A stretch of DNA of 64,000 bases, from contig OX467082.1 of the NCBI GenBank assembly GCA_950106755.1, forward strand, positions 16,368,001 through 16,432,000. Direction: 5' to 3'. The notes under the pieces were generated by a model. The model saw nothing but the letters and a program-made list of their open reading frames with translations. It was not told the DNA's origin and did not search any database. Shown here piece after piece: positions 24,993-36,735 of this stretch (position 1 is its first letter; every line of letters starts with the position of its first letter). The position numbers and the translations under genes are program-made. This stretch comes from Climacium dendroides. Taxonomy: Eukaryota; Streptophyta; Bryopsida; Hypnales; Climaciaceae.

Positions 24993-26049
24993 TATCAACC
25001 TGGACAAAATGTGGATAATCATTATTCATGGGTGAAATTTGATTCAATTTACTACCCATAATAATGAAATGGCAAGCAACCATTAAAGTGGAGAAGAAAC
25101 AAGTCCACTTAGGCACAGTGGATTCTTAAGAGGAGGCATCTTGTCTCTATGACTAGTTTGTACTTAATTAGTTAAATGTACCTTGCATCACCTACTAAAA
25201 ATAAAATAAAATAAATAAAAATGCTATAAGTTGCAATCAAAAGTAATACTTGAAAAGTAATTGATGTTGCAAGAGTTAAACATTTTGGTTAGAGTCCTAT
25301 ACCACTTGTCTAACTCTTTTATTATATCACATTTATATGCAACTACTTATAATATAGGAAATGATGGGGTGTGATAGTGAGAGTGTATAGAGGGTTTGGA
25401 ATTGTATACTTTTTCCTTGCTAGATTTGGTAAGTGAATAGAAGATGTGATGAAATGTTAGAGGCAATGGTTTTAAAAAGGAATGTATATATTGGAAATCT
25501 TTTATGGAAATTTTAATACGTATTTGTACATGGATGGCAAAGCGGCTTATTTGTGTGGCCAAGAGCCCAACTTCAAGTTCCCCCATGCCGAAAAGCAAGA
25601 GCTACAACTCCTTCAATTTAGAGCAAACATGCCAATCAATTTTGAACAAAAGTACTCCCTAACCTAAAAGTCTTTTTATGAAATATTATAAAAGTATTAT
25701 TGGCCCTTATTGTAGTCTTTACCACCAAACAAACTAAAAGCAAGTTTTGAATGTTTCATTAGTACTTAATAATAATGAACAAGTTTGCAACTGAAGATAT
25801 TCAAAGATTTTGTTTTAAAGATTATATGAAAGAGGTGTTATTGTAGGCATCATTGGACCTTTATAAATCCCAACATGCAAGGTATATACTACCAAATAAT
25901 GTTCTAACCAATAAAAAAATGTCTAAATCAACACAATTAAGTTCAAAATTTTAAAATCAACTTAACATTGTTGATTAGGGTTGTCTTTTTTAATAGTGAA
26001 AGGTAGCAGTTCATGTCTATGTCCTTGGGGTGAAGCTAGTACAACTATG
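24993..26049. other. Gene-free stretch
   Basis: AT-rich, with short unrelated frames only. No gene recognised. Confidence 0.45.
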
Positions 26050-26290
26050 CCAACAAATTCTTTATTCTTATCAGTCCTAGAACTAATGTTATTCTTCTTT
26101 TTGTTGCTAATGAATGAATCTCTTTTTTGCCAACAAATTATTTTTTCTCGTCAGTCCTAGAACTATTGTTATTCTTCCTTTTTGTTTCTGATGAATGGAT
26201 TTCTCTTTTTGCCAAAAGATTTTTTAATATTAGCATGAGTCTTAGAACGCATACTATTCTCTTTTTTTGTTGCTAATGAATGAATCTCTG
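26050..26290 (+). repeat. Three tandem copies of an ~81 bp unit
   Basis: Units start near 26050, 26130 and 26212. Each contains CAGTCCTAGAACTA-like and TTGTTGCTAATGAATGAATC-like parts. The third is the most diverged. The array ends just before a polypyrimidine tract and an AG acceptor at 26314. Confidence 0.75.
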
Positions 26291-26314
26291 AATGTTTTCC
26301 GTGTTCCTTTTCAG

Positions 26315-26424
26315 AGAGAAAGCGTGGCAATAGAAATGCCAGTGGGCAGACTGCAGAAGCTGCTTCTTCTCATGGAACCTTCAAGTGCCGTCAGCATAAC
26401 GAGGATCATGCTGAAGATCAATAA
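26315..26424 (+). pseudogene. Possible terminal exon remnant, unrecognised
   Basis: After a strong acceptor (GTGTTCCTTTTCAG) one frame reads RKRGNRNASGQTAEAASSHG and continues for another 16 hydrophilic residues to a TAA at 26422-26424. A second frame stays open to 26485, so the reading frame is not certain. The block from 26315 to about 27060 is clearly richer in GC than the surroundings and could be this exon plus a 3' UTR. No upstream exon or known family was found. Confidence 0.25.
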
Positions 26425-27060
26425 GCTTACCGTAATCGAGCCTCCTCAAATGGTTTTCTGTCCACTGGTTTCGATTCCTTCTTGACTTGCTTGGTTTGGG
26501 CAGCTCCAACTCCCAACTTCCTGCGGCTTAGCTTGTTGTGAGCTTGTTGTGGTCTTCAATTACTTGGGCTTTTCTTACGAGAATCTCTTACAAACAAAGC
26601 AGCAGCAGCAGCAATGGGCTTCGAACGGCCCTGTTATATACACACAAAGTTTTTGACAAATGAAGTAGAAGAATAGCTACTAAGGGTTTGGCTTGAATAT
26701 GTATGACCTGCACTTGGATTATACCGATCGATCGAAACCCCACCTGGAAATGTATCCGTAGAATTCAGGGGTGGAGTCTTTCCTTCCTTCCTTCCCACAA
26801 GATAAATGAAATTACTGTGATGGTGTGTGCTGAGATTGTGATTTCTTACGGAAATTTTAGTGAAAGTAACGGAGGAATGGAGGAAGGAATTTCAGTTCAT
26901 TGCTGGTGCGTGCTCTCTAAGCTTATCTGTGGTAAGTTAGGTCATGACCGCCCCATTGCAATCAAATTTGGCAGCGCAAAATGTGTTGTGAACTCTTCGA
27001 GGGCTGTGACTATGTTTCTAGTGCATTGATGAAACAACAGTGAGGACCAGTGATCCCAGA
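26425..27060. other. GC-richer block, possible UTR or gene relic
   Basis: The composition differs from the AT-rich flanks and there is a short CAG microsatellite near 26603. A 108-codon plus-strand frame (26703-27029) resembles no family known to me. Confidence 0.3.
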
Positions 27061-27718
27061 ACTAGTTTATGGAATTTAGTGCAATATGCTACCTTCAAGA
27101 CAAACATTCAGGCATCAGCTTGGGCTACCTTGAGAGAGAGTAGTATTAAAAGAAATAGAAAAGAAAGGATTTTGCAACTTGTAAACAATTATTGGGAGCA
27201 CTACACCACAAAATTGACTAAATAAATGCTAATTCCAAGTTGCAAATTGGCTATAAAATTTTATTGTTTGTTGTAGTCTTGGCTAAAATCAAATTTTTTC
27301 AAGGATTTTCTCCAATGTACATTCAGCTATTGAAAATTTGAAGTAGCAATGGAGCAAATTTTAGCCAGTTTTGTGAACACTAATGAAGATGTGTATGAAG
27401 ACATATACGTACAAGAAGTCTCTCTTCAATATAACTATTTGTATCAGATTTTTCTTAAGAGTCAAATCCAATTATACATAGCACTCATAATTTGGATCAT
27501 AATTCCATCTCCTATATGTCTTAGAAGCTACAAAATGGTCTCATATTCTATGTGTATAGTCTTGTATATGAGTATGATAAGGTTTCAATAGATGATAAAA
27601 TAACATCCAAACGAAAGATGATCATTGTTAAATTGTCAATCTGACCAAAGGTGTATGCATATCTTGCCATACTATTGTACATTATTTTATATTCCTAGAA
27701 ATCAAATATGATACCAAG

Positions 27719-27969
27719 TACTCCTTTTGTCCCAATATGATCTTAAAATTCCCCTTAATTATTCGGTCTTAAAATAATCTCCAAGTAGTATAGTACATTT
27801 TGATGTGAGAGGAAGGGGGCCAGTGATAGTTTTGAGAGCAACTAACAATGGAAACAAATGAAGTAGTCCACTTATAGCTTGGAAGAGGTTCAAATAATTT
27901 TATCCTAAATCCTAATCCCAATAACATTTTTTCCAATTGCAAGATTGTTTTGGAATAGAGGGAGTGTAT
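27719..27969. mobile_element. Probable Stowaway-like MITE
   Basis: The left end (CTCCTTTTGTCCCAATATG) and the reverse complement of the right end (CTCCCTCTATTCCAAAAC) are imperfect inverted copies of the Stowaway terminal motif CTCCCTCCGTCCC. A TA flanks the left side, while the right flank is TG, so the target duplication is damaged. Length is about 250 bp. It is non-coding. Confidence 0.5.
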
Positions 27970-29815
27970 GGTTTCTTGCAAACCTTTAAGGGTTAATCTT
28001 GTTATGGCGCCAAGGACTAAAATTGTCCTATGAATGACTTTCAAAAAAATTGAAAAGACTAAGAATGTTTGTATTCATCCAAGAATTTGAATTTGGAGGC
28101 TAAATACTTTAGTCATAGGAACATGTCTAGGCTTTCAAGGTTGAACATCTTTCTATGTAGAAACGTTAATAATACCTCAAAGAGAGAACTTTCACACCAC
28201 TTTCTTACAAAGTGCTCAACTAATTCCCCTCTTAAAAATGGATGAAAAATTACCTTTTCTTTCATCTCATAGCAATGCTAAATGTCATCCAAAGGCCATT
28301 TATTGGCGTCCTAGATATATCAGGGCTCTCCATCAATCCTAAATTAGCTATTCATCCATTAAGATGACATTGGTTTCGTGATGTTTGAATCTACAACACA
28401 AAATATATTGAATTTCAAAGTTTTTGTAAGTAAGAAGTTTCGGAAATTCATTTTATTTTGCTTTTGACTGTGGCAACGGCATAGGGCACACTAGTATAAG
28501 TGAATTTACTCCACTTCTTAGCATAATTGAATTATATGTAGCTTTTATAACTCACCTTAATTTTATAAGGACAAGCCTATCACCATAGATTTGGAGCTTT
28601 AATTGTTATCACTCTTTTCTCTCTACTTTTACAACTAGATGTGAATGAAAACTTTTAAATTTATTTTTCAAAGATGGAGTCATATGTCTACTACAAGTCA
28701 TAAAAAATTTCAAATTTGGGGAATAAATTTGAAATTATTATGAACTTTTTAAGAATAAAATGAAAAAAAATCATATCAAATACAAAATATTCTCAAAAAT
28801 ATGAAAATTTTACTGTAGATGCATATTACAGTGCATAATATTATGTTATCAACAAAAGTTACCATATCATTTGAGAATTAGAAAATCAAATAACCATGGT
28901 CATAGGCCTAAAGTTTATATTGCTATAAAGTATTGAAATTTTTGAATTTTTGAAAATTTCCAATTAAAGTAGAAACTATATTTGGTAAGTTTTATTTTTT
29001 AGTTGGACTCAAATTCAAAGAACAACATTTTTATAGCTTATATTCACATCAAGAAAAATTAGCAGGAAGTGGCCAAAATACACTATAAGGGTGATCCGTG
29101 GATTGAACATCTTCTTTTCTAGAAAAGTTAAAGTAACACCATAATGAGGGACTTTGCAATACTAATCATTGGAAATGTACTCAAGTACCCTCCAAATAAA
29201 CAAATTGAATGAAAAATCATTTTTTCCCATCCTACAATGCCAAGCAAAGTCACCCAACAAATACTTAGTGTCCATAGTAGTGCTAAATGATTAACCCTAC
29301 AACATTTTTCATCCATTGCAATTTTATGGAACCTCTCCAACTTTCCCATAAAAAATCGAGATTTGGATCAATGTAAGCTAGCCATCAAATTTGTTCAAGC
29401 TATTCAAATCTGATTTATAAGGCGTTTCATCTTGTAAAGGATACCAATGTTAGGCCATGTGTGTAAATCCCTACCAAGAAATGTCCTATCCATTTTGTCG
29501 GCGGATTATTTCCCATAATCTCCTCCTAGTGCATGAAATCTACATGATTGGTGATTACAAATTTCTCACTCATCAATTACATATTTCATCTAGTTCTAAT
29601 TGGGCATTTGTATTAGCCAATCTCCTCGTTGTTGGGAATTGTGAAAAGAAGTTGGCATTCTTGATTGGGCTTCACCCTCCTCTTCATCTTGTTTTCTTCC
29701 CTAAGAATTCTCTTTGCCTCAATGATTGCCCAACACATAATCAGTTTTAATTAGGTTCAAATTGTTGCATTTTCTTAGGCGATTCTACTATCCATATCAT
29801 ACCTGTGTGTGTGGA
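27970..29815. other. Gene-free stretch with old diverged repeats
   Basis: Segments near 28145 and 29107 are weakly similar (GAACATCTT...TAGAAA...), suggesting an ancient duplication. No gene recognised. Confidence 0.4.
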
Positions 29816-29819
29816 GCAC

Positions 29820-30445
29820 AAGAGTTACCTTTGTTGACTGGCATGGTTGCACAAAGTTTGCAACTTGAGGTATAGATCATTGTTGACAGCTTTTGTGGAC
29901 TGGCATGGTTGCACAAAGTTTGCAACTTGAGGTACAGATCATTGTTGATAGACAATGGGGTCTTCTTACAAAACAAGCGCCAATTCCAGCAGAGTTCCAA
30001 AATGCTCTTCACTTGGTAGCCCATGCTTGGATGGAGGGAGTCACATTCATGGTTTTTGATCACTTCACTACTTGAATAAAAGATTGTGTAGCCTGCAGAC
30101 TTACAATTGAAAGTGACACGACATGACCTGTTTGTAGGTGGATACACACAACAATGGGGTCTTATGACCTATTTGTAGGTGGGTACACACAACAATGGGA
30201 TCCTATGACCTGTTTGTAGGTGGGTACATACAACAATGGGGTCTGCTTACAAAGCAAGCACCAATTCCAGCAGAGTTCCAAAATGCTCTTCATTTGGTAG
30301 CCCATGCTTGGATGTAGGGAGTCACATTCATGGTTTTTGATCACTTCACTACTTGAATAGAAAATTGTGTAGCCTGCAAACTTACAATTGAAAGTGATAC
30401 GACATGACCTATTTGTAGGTGGGTACATACAACATTGTAATTCGA
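29820..30445. repeat. Complex tandem repeat, two nested periods
   Basis: A ~67 bp unit (TGGACTGGCATGGTTGCACA...) is repeated at 29836 and 29898. A ~43 bp unit (CCTGTTTGTAGGTGGGTAC) occurs at 30127, 30167, 30207 and 30406. A ~190 bp block holding CCAATTCCAGCAGAGTTCC is present at about 29945-30130 and 30235-30420. One plus-strand frame (29893-30075) reads WGLLTKQAPIPAEFQNALHL, of unknown family; the second copy has a stop inside it. Confidence 0.75.
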
Positions 30446-30857
30446 GTCCATTGGTGAGTTTGCTTCTAATCTTAGGGCCACTTTACACCTAAGAGGGGTG
30501 GGACACAATTCTCTTTGAGGTTGATTGCACAAAGTTTTAGCTTCTTTTAGGTTTTTAACTATTTTCTAGGATAAGATTATAATGGAGGTCAATTCGCCCA
30601 TATATAAAAGTTTTGAGACCAAGAAGTTAAGTCAATTCAGTAAAACCTAGAAATTTTCAATTCAAAAAATGAGCCATGAAATTTTTTTTGAATAAATAAG
30701 CTAAAAATAATTCTTAAAAATTACCATAATTAGAAATTAAATTACTAAATTTTTTTAGATATTTTTGAAAATTGCATATGTTCAACGAATAATTGATTTT
30801 AGAAGGAATTTTTAATTTTTGGGTTTCAAATTTTTTTTTAAATTATCATACTACTAA
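30446..30857. other. Gene-free AT-rich stretch
   Basis: Nothing recognised. Confidence 0.4.
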
Positions 30858-31031
30858 AATCACAAGGCCTTCTATAATATCACATTTTTACATTGTGTGA
30901 TATTATAATGTTCCAACAGCCATTTGACCAACAGGCGTTGTATGAGTTTTGCTTGCAAAGAATCTCTTGCCGCCTAGACTATAATATCACATAGTGTAAA
31001 AATGTGATATTATGGAAGGCCTTGTGATATT
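30858..31031. repeat. Inverted repeat (foldback), ~52 bp arms
   Basis: Arm one (30858-30909) and arm two (about 30979-31031) are near-perfect inverted copies containing CACAAGGCCTTC and AATATCACATTTTTACA. Each arm also contains a smaller palindrome, AATATCAC...GTGATATT. The ~69-base loop is GC-richer. Part of an arm also occurs at 32466-32516, beside the complete TA-type element. Confidence 0.75.
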
Positions 31032-31471
31032 ATGGAGGTTTCATATTTCACTTCATTTTACTTTCACAAATCTATGATTTTCTTTTCTTACTACCAAATG
31101 ATTTGAAGCTTTGTTAGATTAAAGCAATTTTGGATTCTACAACAAAGTATTTACAAAGTCTTTGCAATTTGACAAATTTGCATTTCAATTCTTCAATTTT
31201 GGTCACCATTGTTTGTAAGTGAAAAAATTTATCAAGTGGTGGTGTCCTTGCAATGTTTTTATGTTTGCAAAGATTTTTTTAAATTATGATATACATATTT
31301 TTTTTAATTATTTTGTAATGCACAATATATGTATTTCCAAAAAATATTGTATGAGAATGTCAATATTTTCATTTAAAGATTATACATACTTTAATAATCT
31401 ACATTCTATCACATGAGAAATTGATAAAAGTAATATAGATAATGCGTAGCAAAACAAGCACCAACCACTAG
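31032..31471. mobile_element. TA-type TIR element, partial diverged copy
   Basis: The right end (AATGCGTAGCAAAACAAGCA ... CTAG at 31471) and the interior match the copies at 22668-23441 and 32519-33245 at lower identity. A diverged version of the micro-ORF can be read on the minus strand (MVTKIEELKCK), but it is not intact. Confidence 0.6.
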
Positions 31472-32518
31472 TTGATTCCTATAGGAGTAGATTTAGCATT
31501 ATAGATATATATGACCTATGGATTATATTTTACAACTTTTGTTTGAAAGTTAAGCCATCATCAAATATTCTTTTATATTATAATTTATGATATATTTTCA
31601 CAATTTTAGAAATCTTGTCTACCCCTTAGTCATAAAGGGATTAATATTTCTTATCATGATATGTTTTGTCATTCAAACAAGTGAATACATTCAAAATTGT
31701 ATGATTAAGAATTCTAATGTCATACATAATTGCCATGTGAAAATGTTGGCATGGTGATATCCATGTTCTTGTTATAGAAAATAAAACATTATTCAACTAG
31801 ACAACTCTTCTTAATAAAAAGTTAAAATGAAGGCAAAGAAATTTTCTTCTTATTTCAATGTTTGATATTTAATAAATATGCCAGTTGTACGAGATGCTCC
31901 GACAACATGGAATGAAGGAGCATCACACATACAATTTCCAAATGATTTTTTTCACAATAGTAATTTATCTTTTTAACAAGGTACAAAATTTGTATCACTC
32001 TAAAAATTAGTATCACAAAAAAATTGGAAAAAATTAGTACAATACAATAATATTTTTGGCATACAAATTCAAAGTAGTTTCAAATTTTTACACATTTTTG
32101 TTTGTATCTTTGTACAGAAATATCATTTATCAAAATTTCATGAAATTGGTCATCAAGGAAGGTTATTTTTTCAACATTCAAATATTACATTAGGTGAATG
32201 AGAAGTTGGTTGGACAAATCAATGTCTACAAGCTTTCTGTCCAAAATATGGACTTTGAAGCATTTAAGGGTTAAGTCAATGTCCCCATAGGTATCCTTCA
32301 AGGATTAACCCTTAAGCGCTCCAATGTCCAATTTCTAAACGAAAAATAAAATCATTTTCTTGTTTCTTGCTCACTACTACTTGGATGAAAGTCATCCTAA
32401 TTTGTGAAGATATAATATGAAGTTGTCCTGTCTAATGGTTGGATTTGGTGTTACTATGATACATCATACTACTAAAATCATAAGTCCCTTTGTAATATCA
32501 CAAATGCTACCATTAATA
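31472..32518. other. Gene-free stretch with dispersed repeat
   Basis: No gene. About 32095-32276 matches 61675-61868 (TTTCATGAAATTGGTCAT and ATTCAAATATTACATTAGG-like runs) and ends in a TTAAGGGTTAA-type motif. Confidence 0.45.
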
Positions 32519-33245
32519 CTAGGGGCTTGTGCTTGCTATGCTACGCATTCATTGTATCAGATATTAGTAAAAATTTGATATAATTGAATAGAATGCACGA
32601 TAATCATTTCAATAAGTCTTTAAAATAATTATTTTAATTATTTTATAAAATAAATTCCAATCATGCATACATAGAAATAATATTTTCACACAATGTGATA
32701 TTATTAAATTAGAGTAGCAGTTCACAATCACCTTTGTAATATTACTTTTTACAAAAGGTGATATTATAGAAATAATATAGTCGTTGTAATTGAGGTAATA
32801 TTAAACAAGATCAATATCATGATATTATAAAGGTAGCAATTCCATTGCTTTTCTTGACTTTATACTTCTTTTGCATTTCTATGATTTTGTGCTTTTGTGA
32901 GCTTTGAATTAAATTGTTCACAAAGCTTTTGAGATTTACAAGTTCTTCCTTTAAATTCTTCTATTTGGGTTGCTATTGTTTGTAACAATTGAGTCAAATT
33001 TCTAATGCATTCTAATGTAAGTGTATCTTTTATCATATTCATCATTGCATGAATTTCATTCATCATTCAAAAAACTTCTATTGTTTATTTCAGTATATAA
33101 TTCTTTATTAAAAAAATTATATGAACAATTTAGTAATTTTTATCTAAATATTTATTGAAATTCTTACTCTGCATTCTATCTAATACAAAAAATTCTAATG
33201 AAATTCTAATGATGAATGCGTAGCATAGCAAGCACCAACCGCTAG
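32519..33245. mobile_element. TA-type TIR element, complete copy (727 bp)
   Basis: Terminal inverted repeats of about 33 bp begin CTAGGGGCTTGTGCTTGC on the left and CTAGCGGTTGGTGCTTGC on the right (reverse complement), with three mismatches. A TA dinucleotide flanks both ends (32517-32518 and 33246-33247). It carries a 68-codon frame on the minus strand (32860-33066). TA duplication suggests the Tc1/mariner or a related group, but the CTAG end is not a standard one I know. There is no transposase, so it is non-autonomous. Confidence 0.75.
32860..33066 (-). CDS. Micro-ORF inside the TA-type element, 68 aa
   Basis: A small frame starting MMNEIHAMMN and containing ATQIEEFKG and CKSQKLCEQFN is also open in the copy at 23031-23261 and recognisable in the one near 31200. 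It is rich in Gln, Glu and Lys with regular Leu and Ile, which could form a coiled coil. Between the two open copies most coding differences change the residue, so I see no sign of purifying selection. It may be a remnant of a longer transposon protein. No function is assigned. Confidence 0.3.
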   Translation of the reverse strand: MMNEIHAMMNMIKDTLTLECIRNLTQLLQTIATQIEEFKGRTCKSQKLCEQFNSKLTKAQNHRNAKEV

Positions 33246-33350
33246 TATTTTTCTAAAATTACAAATGTGGAAGTGTATCAAGTAGTTGACTAAGCCAAAA
33301 CAACATTGACTTTAGTTCAAAATTGAATTTGCAAAAAGGAGGTCATAGAT

Positions 33351-34299
33351 TTAACCCTTAGAGGATTTTGACTATGTTTTCACCAAAAACGCTCTAAAAT
33401 TGCCATCTCTAGTACCAATACCAAATTTTTGAATAAAAAACATTTTTGATACATCTAACCATAGGATCTTATATTACTTTGGTTTGAGAAGATGTGAAAA
33501 ATGTTTCAAAAATTTTCACCATATAGATTGCAAGATATTAATTAGCATTTGAAGTAACAAAAGTCCTTTTTTTGTCCTTACCAAAAAAATAGGTAGCTGC
33601 ACTTCTTAAGGTCAGATCATTATGAAAAAATGTCCAAAATGGTGGTTACTCTTTGCATTCATTCTTCAAAGCAAGTTGGCTACATGCTTGAAAATTTTCA
33701 AATCATTTGAAATTGTACAACATGTAGGGAAAAGATAGAAAGTAGAAAAAAGTAGAAAATACAACATTGTTAACAATTTATAAATGGAATTGAAAAATGC
33801 CATACCCAATGGTTGTAATGTTGTAATAAACCATCTATGCCTAATGTTTTTATTTTTATTTTCAAAAATATTGAAAATTGAGTTAAATAAAGGACTTCAA
33901 AGTTTATTTTAGAGTATAGATTCCATAACTACCTGCAAACTACCCACAACCAAAACTCTTCATAACTTTCATCTCATTGATCAAAATAGAATGATTCAAA
34001 GTTTTTTACATATAAATAAATCTAAAGAACCAATTTCAAATTTTTATTTAAAAGAAAAGTGATATTTAAAGAAGTTTTTTGGTTGTCCATACTTCCCACT
34101 AAATATTAAAAATTATATATCATAGAATAACTTTTTCACCATGAAGTCAACAGTTATGAAAATTATTGGGCATTAAAGCTACTCCTTGGGCACATGTTGT
34201 GTGAAAATTTCAATGGAAAAAAATAAAAATTCCATTCGTAGTGAGTTGCCTAAAATCGCTATGTTGCCAAAAAATGCCGTTTGGTCCTTTAGGGGTTAA
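33351..34299. mobile_element. TTAA-bounded element, complete copy (949 bp)
   Basis: It begins TTAACCCTTAGAGG and ends GTCCTTTAGGGGTTAA. It belongs to a second subfamily, shared with 9092-9650 and (inverted) 47419-47850. Its left arm is also similar to the right arm of the first subfamily (AAAATTGCCATCTCTA). It is non-coding. Confidence 0.65.
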
Positions 34300-34696
34300 A
34301 GAATAGAAAAATTTCAAAAAAAACACCATATCAAGAGAAATTTATTTCTCAACTCCATTCCAACAAATTGTACTAAAAAATGACAATATTTTGCTTGTAA
34401 TTGAATTTCAAAGGAATTTTGAAATTTCCCTTTCCAAAATTTGTAGAAAGTATTGGTGATAGCATTGGTGAATCCAATCGTACAGAAGGAATCTAACACT
34501 CAAAGTCTACATCTTTTATTTGTTCATCAATTCCAAAATATGCTTCCAAATAGTACTTTGCGATGAATTTTCTCAGATCGTCCATTCTGGAGAAGACTCT
34601 GAAGTCTGAACGTTTAGGACTTTATGGGTTGATAAATCTGCTCACTGCAATCTCATTAGTGAAAGCTTTATCATTTAATTAGTAATAATAACTGTA

Positions 34697-34727
34697 CAGT
34701 GGGGTACAATTCATTTACGAATTTTTG
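34697..34727. repeat. Tc1-type element, left terminal inverted repeat
   Basis: 31 bp, beginning CAGTGGGGTACAATTC. It pairs with 36736-36766 with one mismatch at position 13. Confidence 0.92.
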
Positions 34728-34911
34728 CACGCAGGCAGTTTTCTTTGTCAAGTTTACAAACTTTGAGAGGTCATATCATGCTCAAAAATGAACCAAATCT
34801 GAAATCACAAGATGCGTTGGAATAGTGGAGAAAAATACTTTATAAGCATGATGAATATGTACATTTGAAATTCCTAATCATACAACATCTTCGATGAGTT
34901 TTCTAAACTAT

Positions 34912-35925
34912 CTACCATCTAGTAGATCCACCCTTTGCCAAAATTACAGCTCGCATTCGATTGGGCATGTTGGAAATGAGCCTTTGTACTTGTTCTAGAG
35001 ACACTTCATCCCATACCACTTGAATTTGTTGCATCATTTGTTGCATGTCGTGTGGCCGAGGTTGATTTCGCAAAAGCTGTTTAACTATCTTCCACAGGTT
35101 TTCAATGGGGTTCAAGTCAGGCGAATTCGGAGGCCAATCTAGTTTGTTGATTCCATGAGCACGCCTCCACATTTCAGGGACTTTGCTACGATGTATAGGA
35201 GCACCATCTTCCATGAGTACAAGTTCATGCGGTACATCATGCATGAAATAAAAGCCGCTCAATGCAGCTTCATACACATTTTGAACAAAATGTAATGCAA
35301 TTCGTTCATTTGGCGGTAGAAATATCAAGGGACTCTTGTCAAATCCAGAGAAAGCTCCCCAAACCATTACAAATGATCGTCCAGATTTGAAACTAGGTGC
35401 AAGACAATTAGATGCATATTTTTCGTGGACTCTTCTCCAAATTCGAATCTGCCCAGAGGTTTTCCCAAGCTCAAAAGAAGACTCATCTGTCCATATGACA
35501 TGCTTCCAATCTTCATATGTCCAATGACGATGTTCCCTAGCAAATGACAACCTTTGAGCTTTATGTCGTGGATTGAGATAAGGTTTTTTAGGAGCAACAC
35601 GATTTCCAAATCCCAACCTGTGAATGTATTTGCGGATGGTATTTCGATGTACCTCAAATTTCCTTGCAAGCGCTCCCAAGCGCATGTGTCGATCATCACG
35701 GAGAAGTCGAGACAGGTCTCTCATTGTCCGACCAGATAGCTTTTGAGGTCGAGGTTTAGGTTTTTGAGTCGTCATGCATCCAGTTCTCTTCCATTTTGTC
35801 AACACTGTTGACACAGTAGATCGTGTCAATTTCAGTAATGCAGCAACATCTTTGCATTTCATGCCTCCTCGACGCATACCAATGATCAGACTTCTTTCAT
35901 GATCGCTCAATGTCTGTGTACGCAT
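34912..35925 (-). CDS. Tc1-like DD34E transposase, 337 aa
   Basis: Cuts and pastes its element between TA dinucleotides using an RNase H-fold catalytic core. Residues 5-50 and about 65-105 form two helix-turn-helix modules for binding the terminal repeats, separated by a basic KPKPRPQKLS linker of the GRPR/AT-hook type. Catalytic residues are D147 (IWTDES), D240 (LMEDGAPIH) and E275 (NSPDLNPIENLW), with 34 residues between the last two. That spacing defines Tc1 rather than the DD39D plant mariners. Length equals the usual 335-345 residues and all conserved blocks are present, so the enzyme may be functional. The start at 35925 is the first ATG before the first HTH. Fungal or animal relatives, and so horizontal transfer, are possible but untested here. 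Confidence 0.95.
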   Translation of the reverse strand: MRTQTLSDHERSLIIGMRRGGMKCKDVAALLKLTRSTVSTVLTKWKRTGCMTTQKPKPRPQKLSGRTMRDLSRLLRDDRHMRLGALARKFEVHRNTIRKYIHRLGFGNRVAPKKPYLNPRHKAQRLSFAREHRHWTYEDWKHVIWTDESSFELGKTSGQIRIWRRVHEKYASNCLAPSFKSGRSFVMVWGAFSGFDKSPLIFLPPNERIALHFVQNVYEAALSGFYFMHDVPHELVLMEDGAPIHRSKVPEMWRRAHGINKLDWPPNSPDLNPIENLWKIVKQLLRNQPRPHDMQQMMQQIQVVWDEVSLEQVQRLISNMPNRMRAVILAKGGSTRW

Positions 35926-36296
35926 TGGAATCTAGCAATGAAGAAAAAAAATCATGAAATTGGTAGTGTAGATAAGAAATTCCATGTGGAAAACTAGGAA
36001 ACACTATCATATGCATGTAAGTAATCCAAACAATTTGTATGAAGGAAACAAAGTGCAAGAGTTGCAAAGATTGACAAACCTCGGATGCAGACTGTGTACT
36101 TGATGTGGTTGATCAGTGGCAAAGGAAGTTGACCAAGCGCTGGAAAAGAAGGCAACAGTGGTGACAACAAAACCCAGTGGAAGCGAAGGAACTGGCTCCC
36201 TGTGGTGAATTCGACCAAGGAACCATCGCCTTGCTGAATTAAACCATAAGCTTTGGCATCGCTAATTGTGAGAGCTACAATGCCTTGAGGTATAAG

Positions 36297-36340
36297 CCCC
36301 CCCCCCCCCCCCCCCCCCCTCCCTCCACACACACACACAA
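36297..36340. repeat. Poly-C run followed by AC microsatellite
   Basis: About 23 consecutive C residues, then CT-rich sequence and an (AC)n run, inside the 5' part of the Tc1-type element. Length is prone to sequencing error. Confidence 0.8.
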
Positions 36341-36735
36341 AATGGCAAGGCGATGAAAGAGGAGACCGCGCAAAGGAGTCCCTGTAAATCAGGCAAATGC
36401 GACTAAACTCAAGATTGCATAGTGTAAAGTCACAATCCCAAATGGAAGCAGATGCAAAGAGGACTCCAGAGATGCTTGGCTGGCAGGCAAGCGAATCGAG
36501 GCTGAGGTGTAGAAGGCATTGCAAGGCAGGGAACAAGTCGCCATGTTTTGCAGTCATTTGGAAATGGCGGCCCAAAATTGTAATGCGGCGGTAGTTGCAA
36601 GTAATTAAGGAGCCCATGATGTAGTGCTAGGTATGTACAACCTACATACAAAATTTCAGATGGAAAGGGCTAGGTAGGGAGGTGCTTGGACAGTGGGAAG
36701 TTGCGGGACTGGGACCATCGCAAGAGAAGGGAGCC

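Noticed and set aside
33600..34300. TTAA ends as chance in AT-rich DNA
   Set aside because: Chance was considered, but the same CCCYTAAAG extension, inverted at both ends and with shared interiors in several copies, argues against it.
35994..36617. 207-codon minus-strand frame inside the Tc1-type element
   Set aside because: It runs through a 23-base C tract that gives poly-Gly, has no family resemblance, and lies in the 5' non-coding part of the transposon.
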